Assembly (NCBI RefSeq): GCF_008806385.1
Contig: NZ_VZZK01000035.1
Coordinates: 1-64,000, forward strand
Length of the DNA: 64,000 nt
DNA from: Methylobacterium soli
GTDB taxonomy: Bacteria > Pseudomonadota > Alphaproteobacteria > Rhizobiales > Beijerinckiaceae
Direction of reading: 5' to 3'
Positions within the stretch are counted from its first letter, which is position 1. Each line of letters opens with the position of its first letter. Position numbers and translations under genes: made by a program. Under the pieces are notes generated by a model, which searched no databases, had not been told where the DNA came from, and saw only the letters and a list, made by a program, of their open reading frames with translations. This document shows positions 52,537 through 61,549 of this stretch, in pieces.

Positions 52537-53007
52537 TCAAGCGTGCTTGAGGTCGTCGGGCACCTTACCGCCATTCTCGGCGAGCTTCTGGATGACCTGC
52601 TTGTGCAGCCAGACGTTCATGGTGGCCGAGTCCTCCTTGTCGCCCGTGTAGTGCAGCTCGTCGGCAAGCTGCTTGCGGGCCTGCAAACTGCTGTCGAGAT
52701 CGAGCAGCTTCAGCAGGTCGACGATGGAGCGCTTGTAGTCGAGGGCCTGGCCCTTCTTCGAGGCAAGGTCCGCCAGCACTTGGCCGACGTCGACGCTCGC
52801 CTGCCCAGTGCCGGACGGGCCGGTGGCGACCGGTGACGGTGCCCCGCTCATCGAGGGAGCGGCCGCGCTGCTGGCCGAGCCGGTCGGCCCGTCAGAGCCC
52901 TGCGCCGCCGCCGACACGCTGGGCGTCTCCGTGGCATGTGGGGCCGCCGCCTGGGCGCTGGCGCTGCCGCCGAAGATCTTCGACATGATCGACCCGAAAA
53001 TGCTCAT
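52537..53007 (-). CDS. DUF3597 domain protein (156 aa)
   Basis: The protein starts MSIFGSIMSKIFGGSASAQA, then has an Ala/Ser/Pro-rich linker to about residue 70. It ends in the DUF3597 core: VDVGQVLADLASKKGQALDY, SIVDLLKLLDLDSSLQARKQ and LADELHYTGDKEDSATMNVW. The family is small, cytoplasmic and of unknown function, often linked to LysM-type partners. A purine-rich GGAACGG lies before ATG 53007. The gene is divergent from the HWE kinase, with about 200 bp between. Confidence 0.85.
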   Translation of the reverse strand: MSIFGSIMSKIFGGSASAQAAAPHATETPSVSAAAQGSDGPTGSASSAAAPSMSGAPSPVATGPSGTGQASVDVGQVLADLASKKGQALDYKRSIVDLLKLLDLDSSLQARKQLADELHYTGDKEDSATMNVWLHKQVIQKLAENGGKVPDDLKHA

Positions 53008-53213
53008 CCCGTTTTCCGTTCCTGAGGCCCCGTTCGAGGCCACGTGCTCGACAACGGAGCGGTTTGCGCGTGCGTTCCGGGGCTGGACAGCCGCGCGTAC
53101 GAGACCTGCGGGACGTCGGACGTGCGGGTTGCGGCAACGAAAGTCGGCAACCGGCGCGCCTGTCACAGGTTAAACCGCAGGCTCGCGAGCATGGGGCCGG
53201 GCGGGGGAAGATT

Positions 53214-54227
53214 GTGGCGGACGAGGACGAAGCAAGGCCGCCCGGGCCTGACCTGCAAGTGCTCCTCGCCGCGGTCGAGGCGACGGGGGAGGCCATCGTG
53301 ATCACCTCGACCGACCTCGATGAGCCCGGACCGCGCATCGAGTATGCCAACCCCGCCTTCACCCGCATGACCGGCTACAAGGCCCACGAGGTGGTCGGGC
53401 GCTCGCCGCGCCTGCTGCAGGGCCCCGGCACGGACCGGGCCGTCCTCGACAGCCTGCGCGCGAGCCTGGAAGCCGGCGAGCCCGCCCAGGGCGAGGCGCT
53501 CAACTACCGCAAGGACGGCACGACCTACATGGTCGAGTGGCTGATCACGCCGGTGCGGGATTCCGCCGGGCGCATCACCCGCTGGGTCTCGGCGCAGCGC
53601 GACATCACGGACCGGCGCGCCTCCGAGGACCGGCAGAGCCTGTTGGTGCGCGAGCTCCACCACCGCGTGAAAAACACGCTCGCGACCGTGCAGGCCGTGC
53701 TCAACGCGAGCCTGCGCTCCTCCCTGAGCCTTCCCGAGTTCCGGCAGGCCTTCACGGGCCGGATCGCCTCGCTCGCCAAGACGCACGCGCTGATCACCGA
53801 GGACCATACGCAGGCGGTGCCGTTCCGGGATCTCGTCTCGGCGGAACTGAGGGCCTACGACGAGCCCGGGCGGCAACGCGCGACGCTCGAGGGACCGCCG
53901 GTCGTGCTCGCATCCGAGTTGGCGGTTCCTGTTGGCATGGCCCTGCACGAGCTTGCCACGAACGCCCTCCGCCACGGGGCGCTCGCTGACCCGGACGGGC
54001 GTGTCGAGGTGACCTGGTCCGTCGAGGATGGCGTTGACGGGCGGGTGCTGCGCTGGACCTGGAACGAGCACGACGGACCGCCCGTCGCGCTGCCGACCCG
54101 CGAGGGCTTCGGCTCGCAACTTCTCAACAGGGTCCTCACCCTGCAGGCTGGTGCCAGGGTCGACATCGCCTTCGACCCGGACGGCTTGCGGGTCACAGTC
54201 GCCGTGCCGCTGCCGAGCCACGCCTGA
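53214..54227 (+). CDS. PAS-HWE histidine kinase with LOV-like sensor lacking the flavin cysteine
   Basis: This is a 337-residue kinase. The sensor (about 20-130) follows the LOV pattern: RIEYANPAFTRMTGYKAHEV, then GRSPRLLQGPGTDRAV and EALNYRKDGTTYMVEW. The residue that in LOV domains is the photoactive Cys (GRNCRFLQ) is Pro65 here. The kinase core is the HWE type: His149/His150 in RELHHRVKN, and the HATPase motifs ALHELATNALRHGAL and REGFGSQLLNRVL. GTG 53214 is preferred because GGGGGAAG precedes it. It is a cytoplasmic two-component sensor; no response regulator is adjacent. Confidence 0.87.
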   Translation: MADEDEARPPGPDLQVLLAAVEATGEAIVITSTDLDEPGPRIEYANPAFTRMTGYKAHEVVGRSPRLLQGPGTDRAVLDSLRASLEAGEPAQGEALNYRKDGTTYMVEWLITPVRDSAGRITRWVSAQRDITDRRASEDRQSLLVRELHHRVKNTLATVQAVLNASLRSSLSLPEFRQAFTGRIASLAKTHALITEDHTQAVPFRDLVSAELRAYDEPGRQRATLEGPPVVLASELAVPVGMALHELATNALRHGALADPDGRVEVTWSVEDGVDGRVLRWTWNEHDGPPVALPTREGFGSQLLNRVLTLQAGARVDIAFDPDGLRVTVAVPLPSHA

Positions 54228-54395
54228 AAGCCTGCCCGGCCGGGCGAGCTTCGGCAAGGCCGCTGACCGCTTCCCCGAAGGCAGTCAGGCGTTTCGGTCG
54301 CGATCCGAGACAAGCCTCAGGCGCGGCGTCGGGGGCTTGCGAGGGTTTCCGCGACCTTCCGTTCGCGTTCGCCATCTCGGAAGTTTTTCCGCCCG

Positions 54396-54536
54396 ATGCC
54401 GACGGCTCCGGCCTCCGCCAGCATGGGGGACGAGACCGCTAATCGTATGCACGGTTATCTGGTGGACGGCGCCGTCCTGCGGGGCCTGCAGATCGGTGCG
54501 GTGGAGTTGGTCGAGGCTACGGTCGAGCAAATCTGA
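54396..54536 (+). CDS. possible small protein (46 aa)
   Basis: An open frame from ATG 54396 to the TGA at 54534-54536 encodes PTAPASASMGDETANRMHGY then LVDGAVLRGLQIGAVELVEA. There is no strong ribosome binding site. The reading frame has reasonable codon use. It lies between the HWE kinase and a convergent binding-protein gene. I list it as doubtful. Confidence 0.3.
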   Translation: MPTAPASASMGDETANRMHGYLVDGAVLRGLQIGAVELVEATVEQI

Positions 54537-54541
54537 GATGT

Positions 54542-55519
54542 TTACTCGATCACCCTATCAGCGCTGATCATCAGCGCGGGCGGAACGGTGATGCCGAGGC
54601 CATTGGCGGTCTGCAGGTTGATGAACAATTCAACCTTCGTGACAAGCCGAACCGGCAGGTCGGCGGGGCTGTCGCCTTTGAGGATCCGTCCGACATAGAT
54701 GCCTGCGTCACGGTGCGACTGCGTGAAATCGCCCCCGTAGCTCATCAGGCCACCGGCCAGCGGGAAGTCGCGGGATTGAGTGATCGCCGGGACGCGGTGG
54801 CGCAGGGTCAGATCCGCGAGCCGCTGGCTGCGATTGGCGAAATACGGGTCTGAGGTGAAGACGAGGCCGCCTGCCCGTTGGCGTGGCAGATCTGAGAACA
54901 TTGCCTCCAACTCTGCTTCCGTGCTGGCCTGCAGGATCTGAAGCTGCACCCCGATGGTGCCTGCCGCCTCTTGAAGGTTGCTCAGCTGTAGGGCCGCGGT
55001 GGGGCTGGTTGGATTGGCAACGACCGCGATAACAGGCGCGCGGGGCAGGATTTCGTGCAAAAATTCGAGCCGCTTGCGCGAGACTTCGACGCTCAGGCTG
55101 GATACGCCAGTGAGATTCCCGCCCGGCCGCGATAGGCTGTCGACCACGCCGAGCGCGACCGGATCGCCCCCCATCTCGAACACGATCGGGATATGCGACG
55201 CCGCGGATTTCGCCGCGAGTGCCACGGGTGCGCCCCCCGGCGCGGCTAGGACCGAGACCCGTTGCTCGACAAGATCCGCCGCGAGCGCGGGCAGCCGCTC
55301 GTAGCGCCCCTGCGCCCACCGGAACGCGATGACGACATTGCGGTCCTCGCTGTAGCCAACCTCCGCCAACCCCTCACGGAAGGCACGCAGGCGGCTGGCA
55401 TAGATCTCCGGGGATTCCAGGCCGAGATATCCGACGACCGGGATCGCCGCCTGCTGCGCTCGGGCCGGACGCGACAAGGCCGCCGCCCCGAGCAACAGGA
55501 TGACCTCGCGTCGCCTCAT
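54542..55519 (-). CDS. orphan ABC_sub_bind (TrpX-like) periplasmic binding protein
   Basis: This is a 325-residue protein of the ABC_sub_bind family (PF04392). The signal peptide is MRRREVILLLGAAALSRPARA. The mature fold includes IPVVGYLGLESPEIYASRL, LPALAADLVEQRVSVLAAPG, SRPGGNLTGVSSLSVEVSRK and a C-terminal VELFINLQTANGLGITVPPA. Such proteins are numerous in rhizobia and Methylobacterium, often without their own permease. It is about 40% similar by eye to the 57860 protein (not measured). It is convergent with the 54396 frame and divergent from the cyclase. Confidence 0.87.
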   Translation of the reverse strand: MRRREVILLLGAAALSRPARAQQAAIPVVGYLGLESPEIYASRLRAFREGLAEVGYSEDRNVVIAFRWAQGRYERLPALAADLVEQRVSVLAAPGGAPVALAAKSAASHIPIVFEMGGDPVALGVVDSLSRPGGNLTGVSSLSVEVSRKRLEFLHEILPRAPVIAVVANPTSPTAALQLSNLQEAAGTIGVQLQILQASTEAELEAMFSDLPRQRAGGLVFTSDPYFANRSQRLADLTLRHRVPAITQSRDFPLAGGLMSYGGDFTQSHRDAGIYVGRILKGDSPADLPVRLVTKVELFINLQTANGLGITVPPALMISADRVIE

Positions 55520-56046
55520 GGGATCCCCATCGTCCGATCAGGATCTTGGCCCAGGCCGGATCTTCAGGCGCGCGGGCTACCGGCGATCGCGCGCCGTTGG
55601 GCCTGCTCAACGGAGCGTCCGCCTCGGGAACCCGCCGCCCCATCGGTACCATAGCCCCACGGGATCGCCTCACCAATCCGATTCGGGCAAGCCGGAGCGT
55701 TGTGTCGGGCTCCGCTCGGTCCCTCCTTGCCGAGACGCAGAGGTGTCGGCTCGCATTCGACCGCCGACCGTAATCTGCGTCGCACAGGAGCGCCCGCATG
55801 GATCCGACCGCTTCACCGCATCGGCATGTGCGGGACTTTCGTACACTGCGAAATGGCCTCAAGGTTTCGTCGCATGGTCCGTCCGCAGACGCTCCACTGA
55901 CGTCGGGACCGCCCCGTGCCATAGTTGGCCGACCGTTGCAGGCCGCTGGGAGGCCATGGCATGGGGCGGCGCGATACCCTCTTCAGGCGAGGCGGCCTCG
56001 AGCTGTGCGCCATCGCCAGGACCGAGCCAGATCGGCATCCCTGGCG
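55520..56046. other. divergent intergenic region upstream of the cyclase
   Basis: About 530 bp. The cyclase frame stays open back to 55798, but that leader lacks family-like sequence, so ATG 56047 is preferred. No other gene is supported. Confidence 0.45.
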
Positions 56047-57807
56047 ATGAGCGGTTCACCGACCCCGTCCGGCAGACCCCTTCTACGCAAGTCACTCCTG
56101 CGTAAGTACTTCCTCGTGCTGTTCGCCGCCGTGATGGTGCCGCTCGTGGGGAGTGGGGCCACGGAGGCGTGGTTTGGCTATCGGGACCAGCGTGAGCGCC
56201 TGAACGAGCTGCTGGGCGTCGAGGCACGCGCTGCCGCTTCTCGCATCGAGAGCTTCATCGACGGCATCCGGGACCAGCTCGGCTGGATGGTTCAGCTCTC
56301 CTGGAATGCGGAGGCCGAGGAGGGGCAGCGGCTCGATTCCCTGAGGCTCATGCGTCAGGTGCCCGCGATCGTGAGCCTCACCCTCGTCGACGGCGCCGGA
56401 AGGGAGCGCCTGCGCGTCTCGCGCGTCGGCCTCAACCGGGTGGGCAGCCTTGTCGACCTCTCCGCCGACGTCGCGGTTGTGAAGGCCCGGGCAGCCCGGG
56501 TCTGGTATGGGCCGGTGACCTTCTATCGCGGCTCCGAACCATTCATGACGATCGCGGTCGCGGGCAATCGCGCCGCAGCCGGCATCGTGATCGCGGAGAT
56601 CAACCTCAAATTGATCTGGGATGTGATCTCGGCGATCCATATCGGGCGCACGGGCCAGGCCTACGTGCTGGACGCGGAGGGCCGGCTGATCGCGCATCCC
56701 GATATCAGCCTCGTGCTGCGCGGCGGGGATCCTGTGGCAGCCCGCCCGCTCCGGACACTGCGCGACGCGATCCGGGCAGAGGGCGGCTCGGCGATCGGCC
56801 AGGATACCTCTGGGGCCGCGGCTGTCGCGGCAATGGCGGTGGTTCCGGAGGTCGACTGGACCGTCATCGTGCACCAGCCCCTGGCCGAAGCGTTTGGCCC
56901 GATCGATCGGGCGCTGTTGCGTACAGCCACCCTGCTCCTCCTCGGCACCGCCTTCGCGGGCGTCCTCGCGTTTTGGTTGGCGCGCCGGATGACGGGCCCG
57001 ATCCGCCAACTCGAATACGGGACAGAGCAGATCGGTGCCGGCCGCTTCGACCACCGCATCGCCGTCGCCTCAACGGACGAGCTCGGCCGTCTGGCACAGC
57101 GCTTCAACGCCATGGCGGGTGAGCTTGCCCTCTCGCAGGAGCGGCAGGAGCGCATCGCGCGCCTCCGGCGCTTCCTTGCCCCTCAGGTCGCGGAGCTTGT
57201 TGACCGGACCGGGGACGACCGCGTCCTCGAGGGGCGACGCGTTGAGGTCGCGGTCATCTTCGGGGATCTGCGTGGCTTCACGCCCTTCTCGGCAAAGACC
57301 GCCCCCGAGGAGGTCATGCAGGTACTCGCCGCGTATTTCGATGCGCTCGGCCGCGTGATTACCGAGCACGGCGCCACCCTTACACATTTCGCGGGTGACG
57401 GGCTGATGGTCCTCGTCAACGCGCCCGTTGCTTGCCCAGAGCCGGGCCCGAAGGCCATACGGCTGGCGACCGCCATGCAGGATGTCGTGCAGGCTCTCGT
57501 GACAGCGTGGCACCTTCGAGGCTACGCCGTCGGTTTTGGCGTCGGCGCCGCGATGGGGCCTGCAACTGTCGGGCAGATCGGGTACGAGACGAGGCTCGAC
57601 TACACGGCGATCGGCCCTGTGGTGAACCTGGCCGCGCGCCTGTGCGCAGCCGCGGAGAATGGACAGATCCTGATTGATGCCGTCTTGGCTGGGCGTGTCA
57701 GCGGGCTCATTGAGATTGTCCCTCTGGGATCGCGCGCCCTGAAAGGGTTCGAGGCAGGCGTCGACGTCTACAGCATCGTCCGCAATGCACCGGTCATCGC
57801 TAAGTAG
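56047..57807 (+). CDS. membrane-bound class III adenylate/guanylate cyclase with Cache and HAMP domains
   Basis: This 586-residue signalling enzyme has a first membrane helix at about 20-45 (YFLVLFAAVMVPLVGSG). An extracellular Cache-like sensor follows at about 50-285, then a second helix near 290-315, a HAMP domain and a C-terminal class III cyclase. The metal-binding aspartates are Asp407 (VIFGDLRGFT) and Asp451 (THFAGDGLMVLVNAP). The transition-state Asn/Arg pair is in GPVVNLAARLC. A His replaces the purine-selecting Lys before FAGD, so ATP or GTP preference is uncertain. It is flanked by two ABC_sub_bind genes. Confidence 0.9.
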   Translation: MSGSPTPSGRPLLRKSLLRKYFLVLFAAVMVPLVGSGATEAWFGYRDQRERLNELLGVEARAAASRIESFIDGIRDQLGWMVQLSWNAEAEEGQRLDSLRLMRQVPAIVSLTLVDGAGRERLRVSRVGLNRVGSLVDLSADVAVVKARAARVWYGPVTFYRGSEPFMTIAVAGNRAAAGIVIAEINLKLIWDVISAIHIGRTGQAYVLDAEGRLIAHPDISLVLRGGDPVAARPLRTLRDAIRAEGGSAIGQDTSGAAAVAAMAVVPEVDWTVIVHQPLAEAFGPIDRALLRTATLLLLGTAFAGVLAFWLARRMTGPIRQLEYGTEQIGAGRFDHRIAVASTDELGRLAQRFNAMAGELALSQERQERIARLRRFLAPQVAELVDRTGDDRVLEGRRVEVAVIFGDLRGFTPFSAKTAPEEVMQVLAAYFDALGRVITEHGATLTHFAGDGLMVLVNAPVACPEPGPKAIRLATAMQDVVQALVTAWHLRGYAVGFGVGAAMGPATVGQIGYETRLDYTAIGPVVNLAARLCAAAENGQILIDAVLAGRVSGLIEIVPLGSRALKGFEAGVDVYSIVRNAPVIAK

Positions 57808-57859
57808 CGACGTCCCGCCGGCTCGCCTCGGGCACAATCGCCCGGAACTTGCCGAGCCC

Positions 57860-58852
57860 CTACTCGATCACCGCGTCGGCGCGGGCCGTCAGTATCGACG
57901 GGATCGTCAGACCAAGCGCGCTCGCGGTCCTGAGATTGATCACCAGTTTGAAACGGCTTGGCCGCTGGACCGGCAGATCACCGGGTCGAGTTCCTCTGAG
58001 GATCTGGCCTGCATACTGTCCGACGACGCGGAACAGCTCGGGGAAATTCGAGCCATAGGAGATCAGGCCGCCGGCGTCCGCGAATTCACGACGGAAGTAC
58101 AGCGTTGGGATTGCCTGCCGGGCGGCGACGGCGACAAGCTGATTGGCGCGCGCGAAGAAGAACGGGTCGGCTGCGACGAGGAGTGAATCGGCCCTTACGG
58201 CTTTCAGCCTGTCGAAAGCAACTTCGATCTCGCGCGCATTCATGGCACTCACGATCTCGATGCGCTGGCCAAGGGTGCCGGCCGCCACCCGGATCTCGTC
58301 AGACTCCGAGATTGCCGCAGGATTGGCCGGGTTCACCAGGAACCCGATCGTGGACGCTTGGGGCAGGAGTTCGTGGAGAAGCTCCATCCGCTTAGCAGCC
58401 GCTTCGATGAACGAGGCGGTGATGCCGGTGAGATTGCCGCCGGGCCGGGCGAGGCTCTCGACGAGACCGGCAGCCACAGGGTCGCCGGCAGTCGTGAAAA
58501 CGATGGGAATGGACTGCGTTGCCGCCTTGGCGGCGCGGGCCGCGACGGTGCCGCCAGTCGAGACCAGAACCGCCACTGGCCGTGCAACGAGTTCAGCGGC
58601 GAGCGCCGGCAACTGGTCGTATTGGCCCTCCGCCCAGCGATACGCTATGGTCACGTCGCGACCTTCGACGAAACCCAATCCAGCAAGCCCCTTGTGGAAC
58701 GCGGTCAGGAGCGTCGCATCGACTGTCGCCGATCGGCTGCTCAGGAAACCGATCTCAGGTCGGGCTGGCTGTTGCGCGCGCAAGCTTCGGGGTAGGACGA
58801 TGGCCGCCCCGCAGACGAGCGAACCGAAGTCGCGCCGCCGCATCTCAAACAT
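57860..58852 (-). CDS. orphan ABC_sub_bind (TrpX-like) periplasmic binding protein
   Basis: This is a 330-residue second member of PF04392 in this region. The signal-like N-terminus (MFEMRRRDFGSLVCGAAIVL) has an RR motif. The mature domain includes EIGFLSSRSATVDATLLTAF, LPALAAELVARPVAVLVSTG, ARPGGNLTGITASFIEAAAK and KLVINLRTASALGLTIPSIL. It is convergent with the cyclase gene 52 bp away. No permease or ATPase lies close by. Its ligand is unknown; the Cache sensor of the cyclase could in principle receive it. Confidence 0.87.
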   Translation of the reverse strand: MFEMRRRDFGSLVCGAAIVLPRSLRAQQPARPEIGFLSSRSATVDATLLTAFHKGLAGLGFVEGRDVTIAYRWAEGQYDQLPALAAELVARPVAVLVSTGGTVAARAAKAATQSIPIVFTTAGDPVAAGLVESLARPGGNLTGITASFIEAAAKRMELLHELLPQASTIGFLVNPANPAAISESDEIRVAAGTLGQRIEIVSAMNAREIEVAFDRLKAVRADSLLVAADPFFFARANQLVAVAARQAIPTLYFRREFADAGGLISYGSNFPELFRVVGQYAGQILRGTRPGDLPVQRPSRFKLVINLRTASALGLTIPSILTARADAVIE

Positions 58853-59499
58853 CGTCTCGCACGCTCAATGGTATGCTGCCGAGCAGCATTACAGTAACGA
58901 AAAACGCACCAGTACGGCGACCGGGGAAGCATAAATATAAATTTTGCAGGAGGCGACCTGTTTTTACATCTTCGCAGCAGCCGCGGACACTGCATACTCC
59001 AGCAAGCCCCCTTGCTTATGGGATAGGGTCGCCCGCATGGCAATGAGCGCAAACAGCCCGAAGCCGATGGCTTATGGTCTTCCGAAAGGCGGCCGACGCG
59101 TTCTGGGTTATGCTCTCGGCCGTGGACGCCTCCGTGCCCATCATGAAGGGTCTCCAAGACGTCATATGGCATTAGCGTTCGCGCCCATCCCACGATGGTC
59201 GTCTGCCTCCCCAAAGGAGAGCCGAGACCTATCGTTGGCCGCTCGCTCTTTTCTCACGGTCGCCAGCCCGAAGGCGTACCTCTTCGGCCTCCTCGCGGCC
59301 AATCCGTGAGCCAATGAAGGCCGCCGGTTGACCCATTAATCGCTTTGATCACTCTGCAGTGAGCCATATCAGCCTCGTTGCTGCCTCGCAGAAAGCGTGC
59401 TGCATTGAAGCAAAACAGCGAGGGCGAAGCTCCCCGGATAGCCCTTAGGTGTTTCGCTGAGGCTCCATAGCGCCCATTCCAAGGCCAATGCTGAGACGC
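58853..59499. other. intergenic region, no gene supported
   Basis: About 650 bp with only short overlapping frames, the longest on the plus strand at 58944-59309. None has a ribosome binding site or a recognisable domain. An A/T-rich stretch near 58900-58960 probably contains the promoter of the binding-protein gene. Confidence 0.4.
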
Positions 59500-60219
59500 T
59501 CAGTCCCAGAGCGAGAACTCCGTGCCAAAATCTGTTGTCTTGAGTCGCGTGCAAGAACTCGGCTCAGCACGGCAATCGGCTCTGGCCCTGAGGGCCAGCG
59601 TGCCATCGCGTCCCATCTCAAAGCGAAGCTTAATGGGTAGATCGTCTTCCTTCTCGTAAGCGAGGCTCACCTCGAAGCGCACGAAGTCGTATCGGGTACG
59701 ATCCGCATAGACGATGAGATCGCGTGAGACGGCCTCGCCCGGGTTGAGATCGGACGCCTCGGCTTCATTTTCAGTCGCTCCGGCAAACAGCACGCCCTGT
59801 TGCAGGAGCACCGTTCCAGGCTCGGTAAGGGTATAGTTGTGCGCGATAGCCACGGAGTTCGTATTGCCAAGATCGCTTGGCAGGCCTGTGGTTTCGGAGG
59901 GCTCGTCGCGGAACTGGGCTCGGATGCCGATCACATTGTAGGCGAGGCCGAGAAAACGCACGCCTGCCTGGCCGACGTTCCTACGGGTCACCGTGGAGCG
60001 GATTGCGATGTAGTTGTCCCGCTCGCCTGCCTTCACAAGGTTTGTCGCGACCGACACGGCCGGCGGCTCCAAGCTCGGCTTGATGCGGGCCTCGTAGATG
60101 AAGGTGTAGACGCCCCAGGCACCAGCGCCGAGGATCGCGAGGGTCTGCACGACAGTGTTGATGCGCTCGGCATGGAATCTGCGTGCGGCCCTGATGCTTC
60201 CTGATCTTTCCGCTCGCAT
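59500..60219 (-). CDS. hypothetical membrane-anchored protein (239 aa)
   Basis: The protein begins MRAERSGSIRAARRFHAERI, has one hydrophobic helix (TVVQTLAILGAGAWGVYTFI) and a long soluble domain rich in beta strands. Two cysteines near the C-terminus (ADCRAEPSSCTR) could form a disulfide. The topology suggests a periplasmic domain tethered by its N-terminus. ATG 60219 has GGAG in front; an upstream start at 60294 is less likely. No family recognised. Confidence 0.6.
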   Translation of the reverse strand: MRAERSGSIRAARRFHAERINTVVQTLAILGAGAWGVYTFIYEARIKPSLEPPAVSVATNLVKAGERDNYIAIRSTVTRRNVGQAGVRFLGLAYNVIGIRAQFRDEPSETTGLPSDLGNTNSVAIAHNYTLTEPGTVLLQQGVLFAGATENEAEASDLNPGEAVSRDLIVYADRTRYDFVRFEVSLAYEKEDDLPIKLRFEMGRDGTLALRARADCRAEPSSCTRLKTTDFGTEFSLWD

Positions 60220-60426
60220 GCCATGCTCCACACCTGCCCAAGCGAGGGAAGCTACGGGTGCCGATACGGTTCCGGGCTCCATGACCGGCCCCACGCGAGC
60301 CGGGTTGCCCCATGATGCCCAACCTACGAACGTCTGCTCATGGGCAACACCGGTCCTCCGCAGCGAGGCCGACGAAGGTCTGCAGATGGCGCCAAGTGGA
60401 GTTGGCGAGACATTGGCTCTACTTCT

Positions 60427-60753
60427 TCAACTCGCGACTCTGAGGCCAATGATGCCCAGGACCGTCACAACGACGAACAAGAGCCGGATTGCGTCGGCTG
60501 GCTCGCCAAAGAGGAGGATGCCAGCCCCGACGCTGCCGACCGCACCGATCCCAGTCCAGACGGCGTAGGCCGTGCCCACCGGAAGCACCTGTAGCGCCTT
60601 CGTCAGAAGCCAGACGAAGAGTGCCAGGAGCAGAAGCGACATCAGCGTCCAGCTCAGATCCCTGAAGCCATCCGCCTTCTTGGTCGCGAGTGCCCAAGCC
60701 ACATCCACGACGCCGGACGCGACGAGCATGATCCAGCCCCACCCCGTGCTCAT
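60427..60753 (-). CDS. SMR family transporter, SugE/Gdx-like, with Asp at the key acidic site
   Basis: This is a 108-residue small multidrug resistance/guanidinium exporter-type protein with four helices. It matches SugE along its length: LPVGTAYAVWTGIGAVGSVG and VLGIIGLRVAS. The invariant membrane Glu of helix 1 (LLEVVWA in SugE, as I recall it) is Asp17 here (SGVVDVAWALATKKADGF), which should lower the proton affinity of the transport site. GGGAGC precedes ATG 60753, and the start overlaps the azoreductase stop (ATGA at 60750-60753), so both are co-translated. Confidence 0.87.
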   Translation of the reverse strand: MSTGWGWIMLVASGVVDVAWALATKKADGFRDLSWTLMSLLLLALFVWLLTKALQVLPVGTAYAVWTGIGAVGSVGAGILLFGEPADAIRLLFVVVTVLGIIGLRVAS

Positions 60754-61388
60754 GTGCCAGCTCCCGCGAAGCCACGTGCCAAGCAACATAGGCGCTCGGC
60801 TGCAACCTCGGCGGCCTCCTCTGCTCCTGAGCCGATCGTCGGCCAGATGGGAACGATGGTCAGATCGGTCAGTCCGATGAAACCGAGGGCGGCCCTGAGA
60901 TAGGGCGTCGCGAGATCGGGCCGGCCGCGGCTCTCGCCTGTCGTGTAGTCGCCCGCGCTCGCCAGGATCGCGAGCGCCGGGCGCGGTCGCAGCACCGGTG
61001 TGTAGCCGGTCGCCGGGTTGAACGAGAAGGACAGGCCCGGTTGGGTGATCAGATCGATCCAGTGCTTGAGCCTGTAGGGGATCGAGAAATTCCACATCGG
61101 CGTGGAGAGCAGAAGGCAATCGGTCTTGTCGATGCGGCCCACCATCGTCTCGATCTTTGCCCACGCGGTCGCCTCCGGTCCGTCGTGGTTGCGCCCGGCC
61201 AGGCGAGCGTACTTGGCCGTGAGAGCGGCGCCGTCAAACGGCGGTAGATCGGCCTGCCACAGATCAAGATGATCGACCGCGAGGGACGGGTCGGCCGCTT
61301 GTAGGGCCTCAATGAAGAGGCGGGCGGCCTGCGTGGAGCGTGAGACCTCACCTCGCGGCGAGGCTTCGACATGCAGAAGCGTCGTCAT
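60750..61388 (-). CDS. azoR: FMN-dependent NADH-azoreductase (AzoR-like)
   Basis: This is a 212-residue flavodoxin-fold quinone/azo reductase. The phosphate-binding loop is VEASPRGEVSRSTQAARLF near the start. PMWNFSIPYRLKHWIDLITQ and GLSFSFNPATGYTPVLRPRP are the AzoR active-site and FMN motifs, followed by ASAGDYTTGESRGRPDLATP. It reduces quinones and azo compounds with NAD(P)H. It is co-transcribed with the SMR transporter and divergent from a LysR regulator, giving a xenobiotic-stress module. GGAGGC lies upstream of ATG 61388. Confidence 0.9.
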   Translation of the reverse strand: MTTLLHVEASPRGEVSRSTQAARLFIEALQAADPSLAVDHLDLWQADLPPFDGAALTAKYARLAGRNHDGPEATAWAKIETMVGRIDKTDCLLLSTPMWNFSIPYRLKHWIDLITQPGLSFSFNPATGYTPVLRPRPALAILASAGDYTTGESRGRPDLATPYLRAALGFIGLTDLTIVPIWPTIGSGAEEAAEVAAERLCCLARGFAGAGT

Positions 61389-61549
61389 GCGCGGCGAGCC
61401 TCCAAGTCGACGGTCCGGTGGGTCGGAATGCCCGACAGCGCACGGGTGTTCGAGGTTTCGATCATCGCTGTGACCGCCCTTGGCCAAGGGCTTCGTGGCC
61501 CCGCCCTTCCGACGTAGGCTGTGCGCACCGCTGCTGGGAGTCGGCTACT

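Noticed and set aside
54396-54536. Claiming the 46-codon frame as a firm gene
   Set aside because: No strong ribosome binding site; listed at low confidence only.
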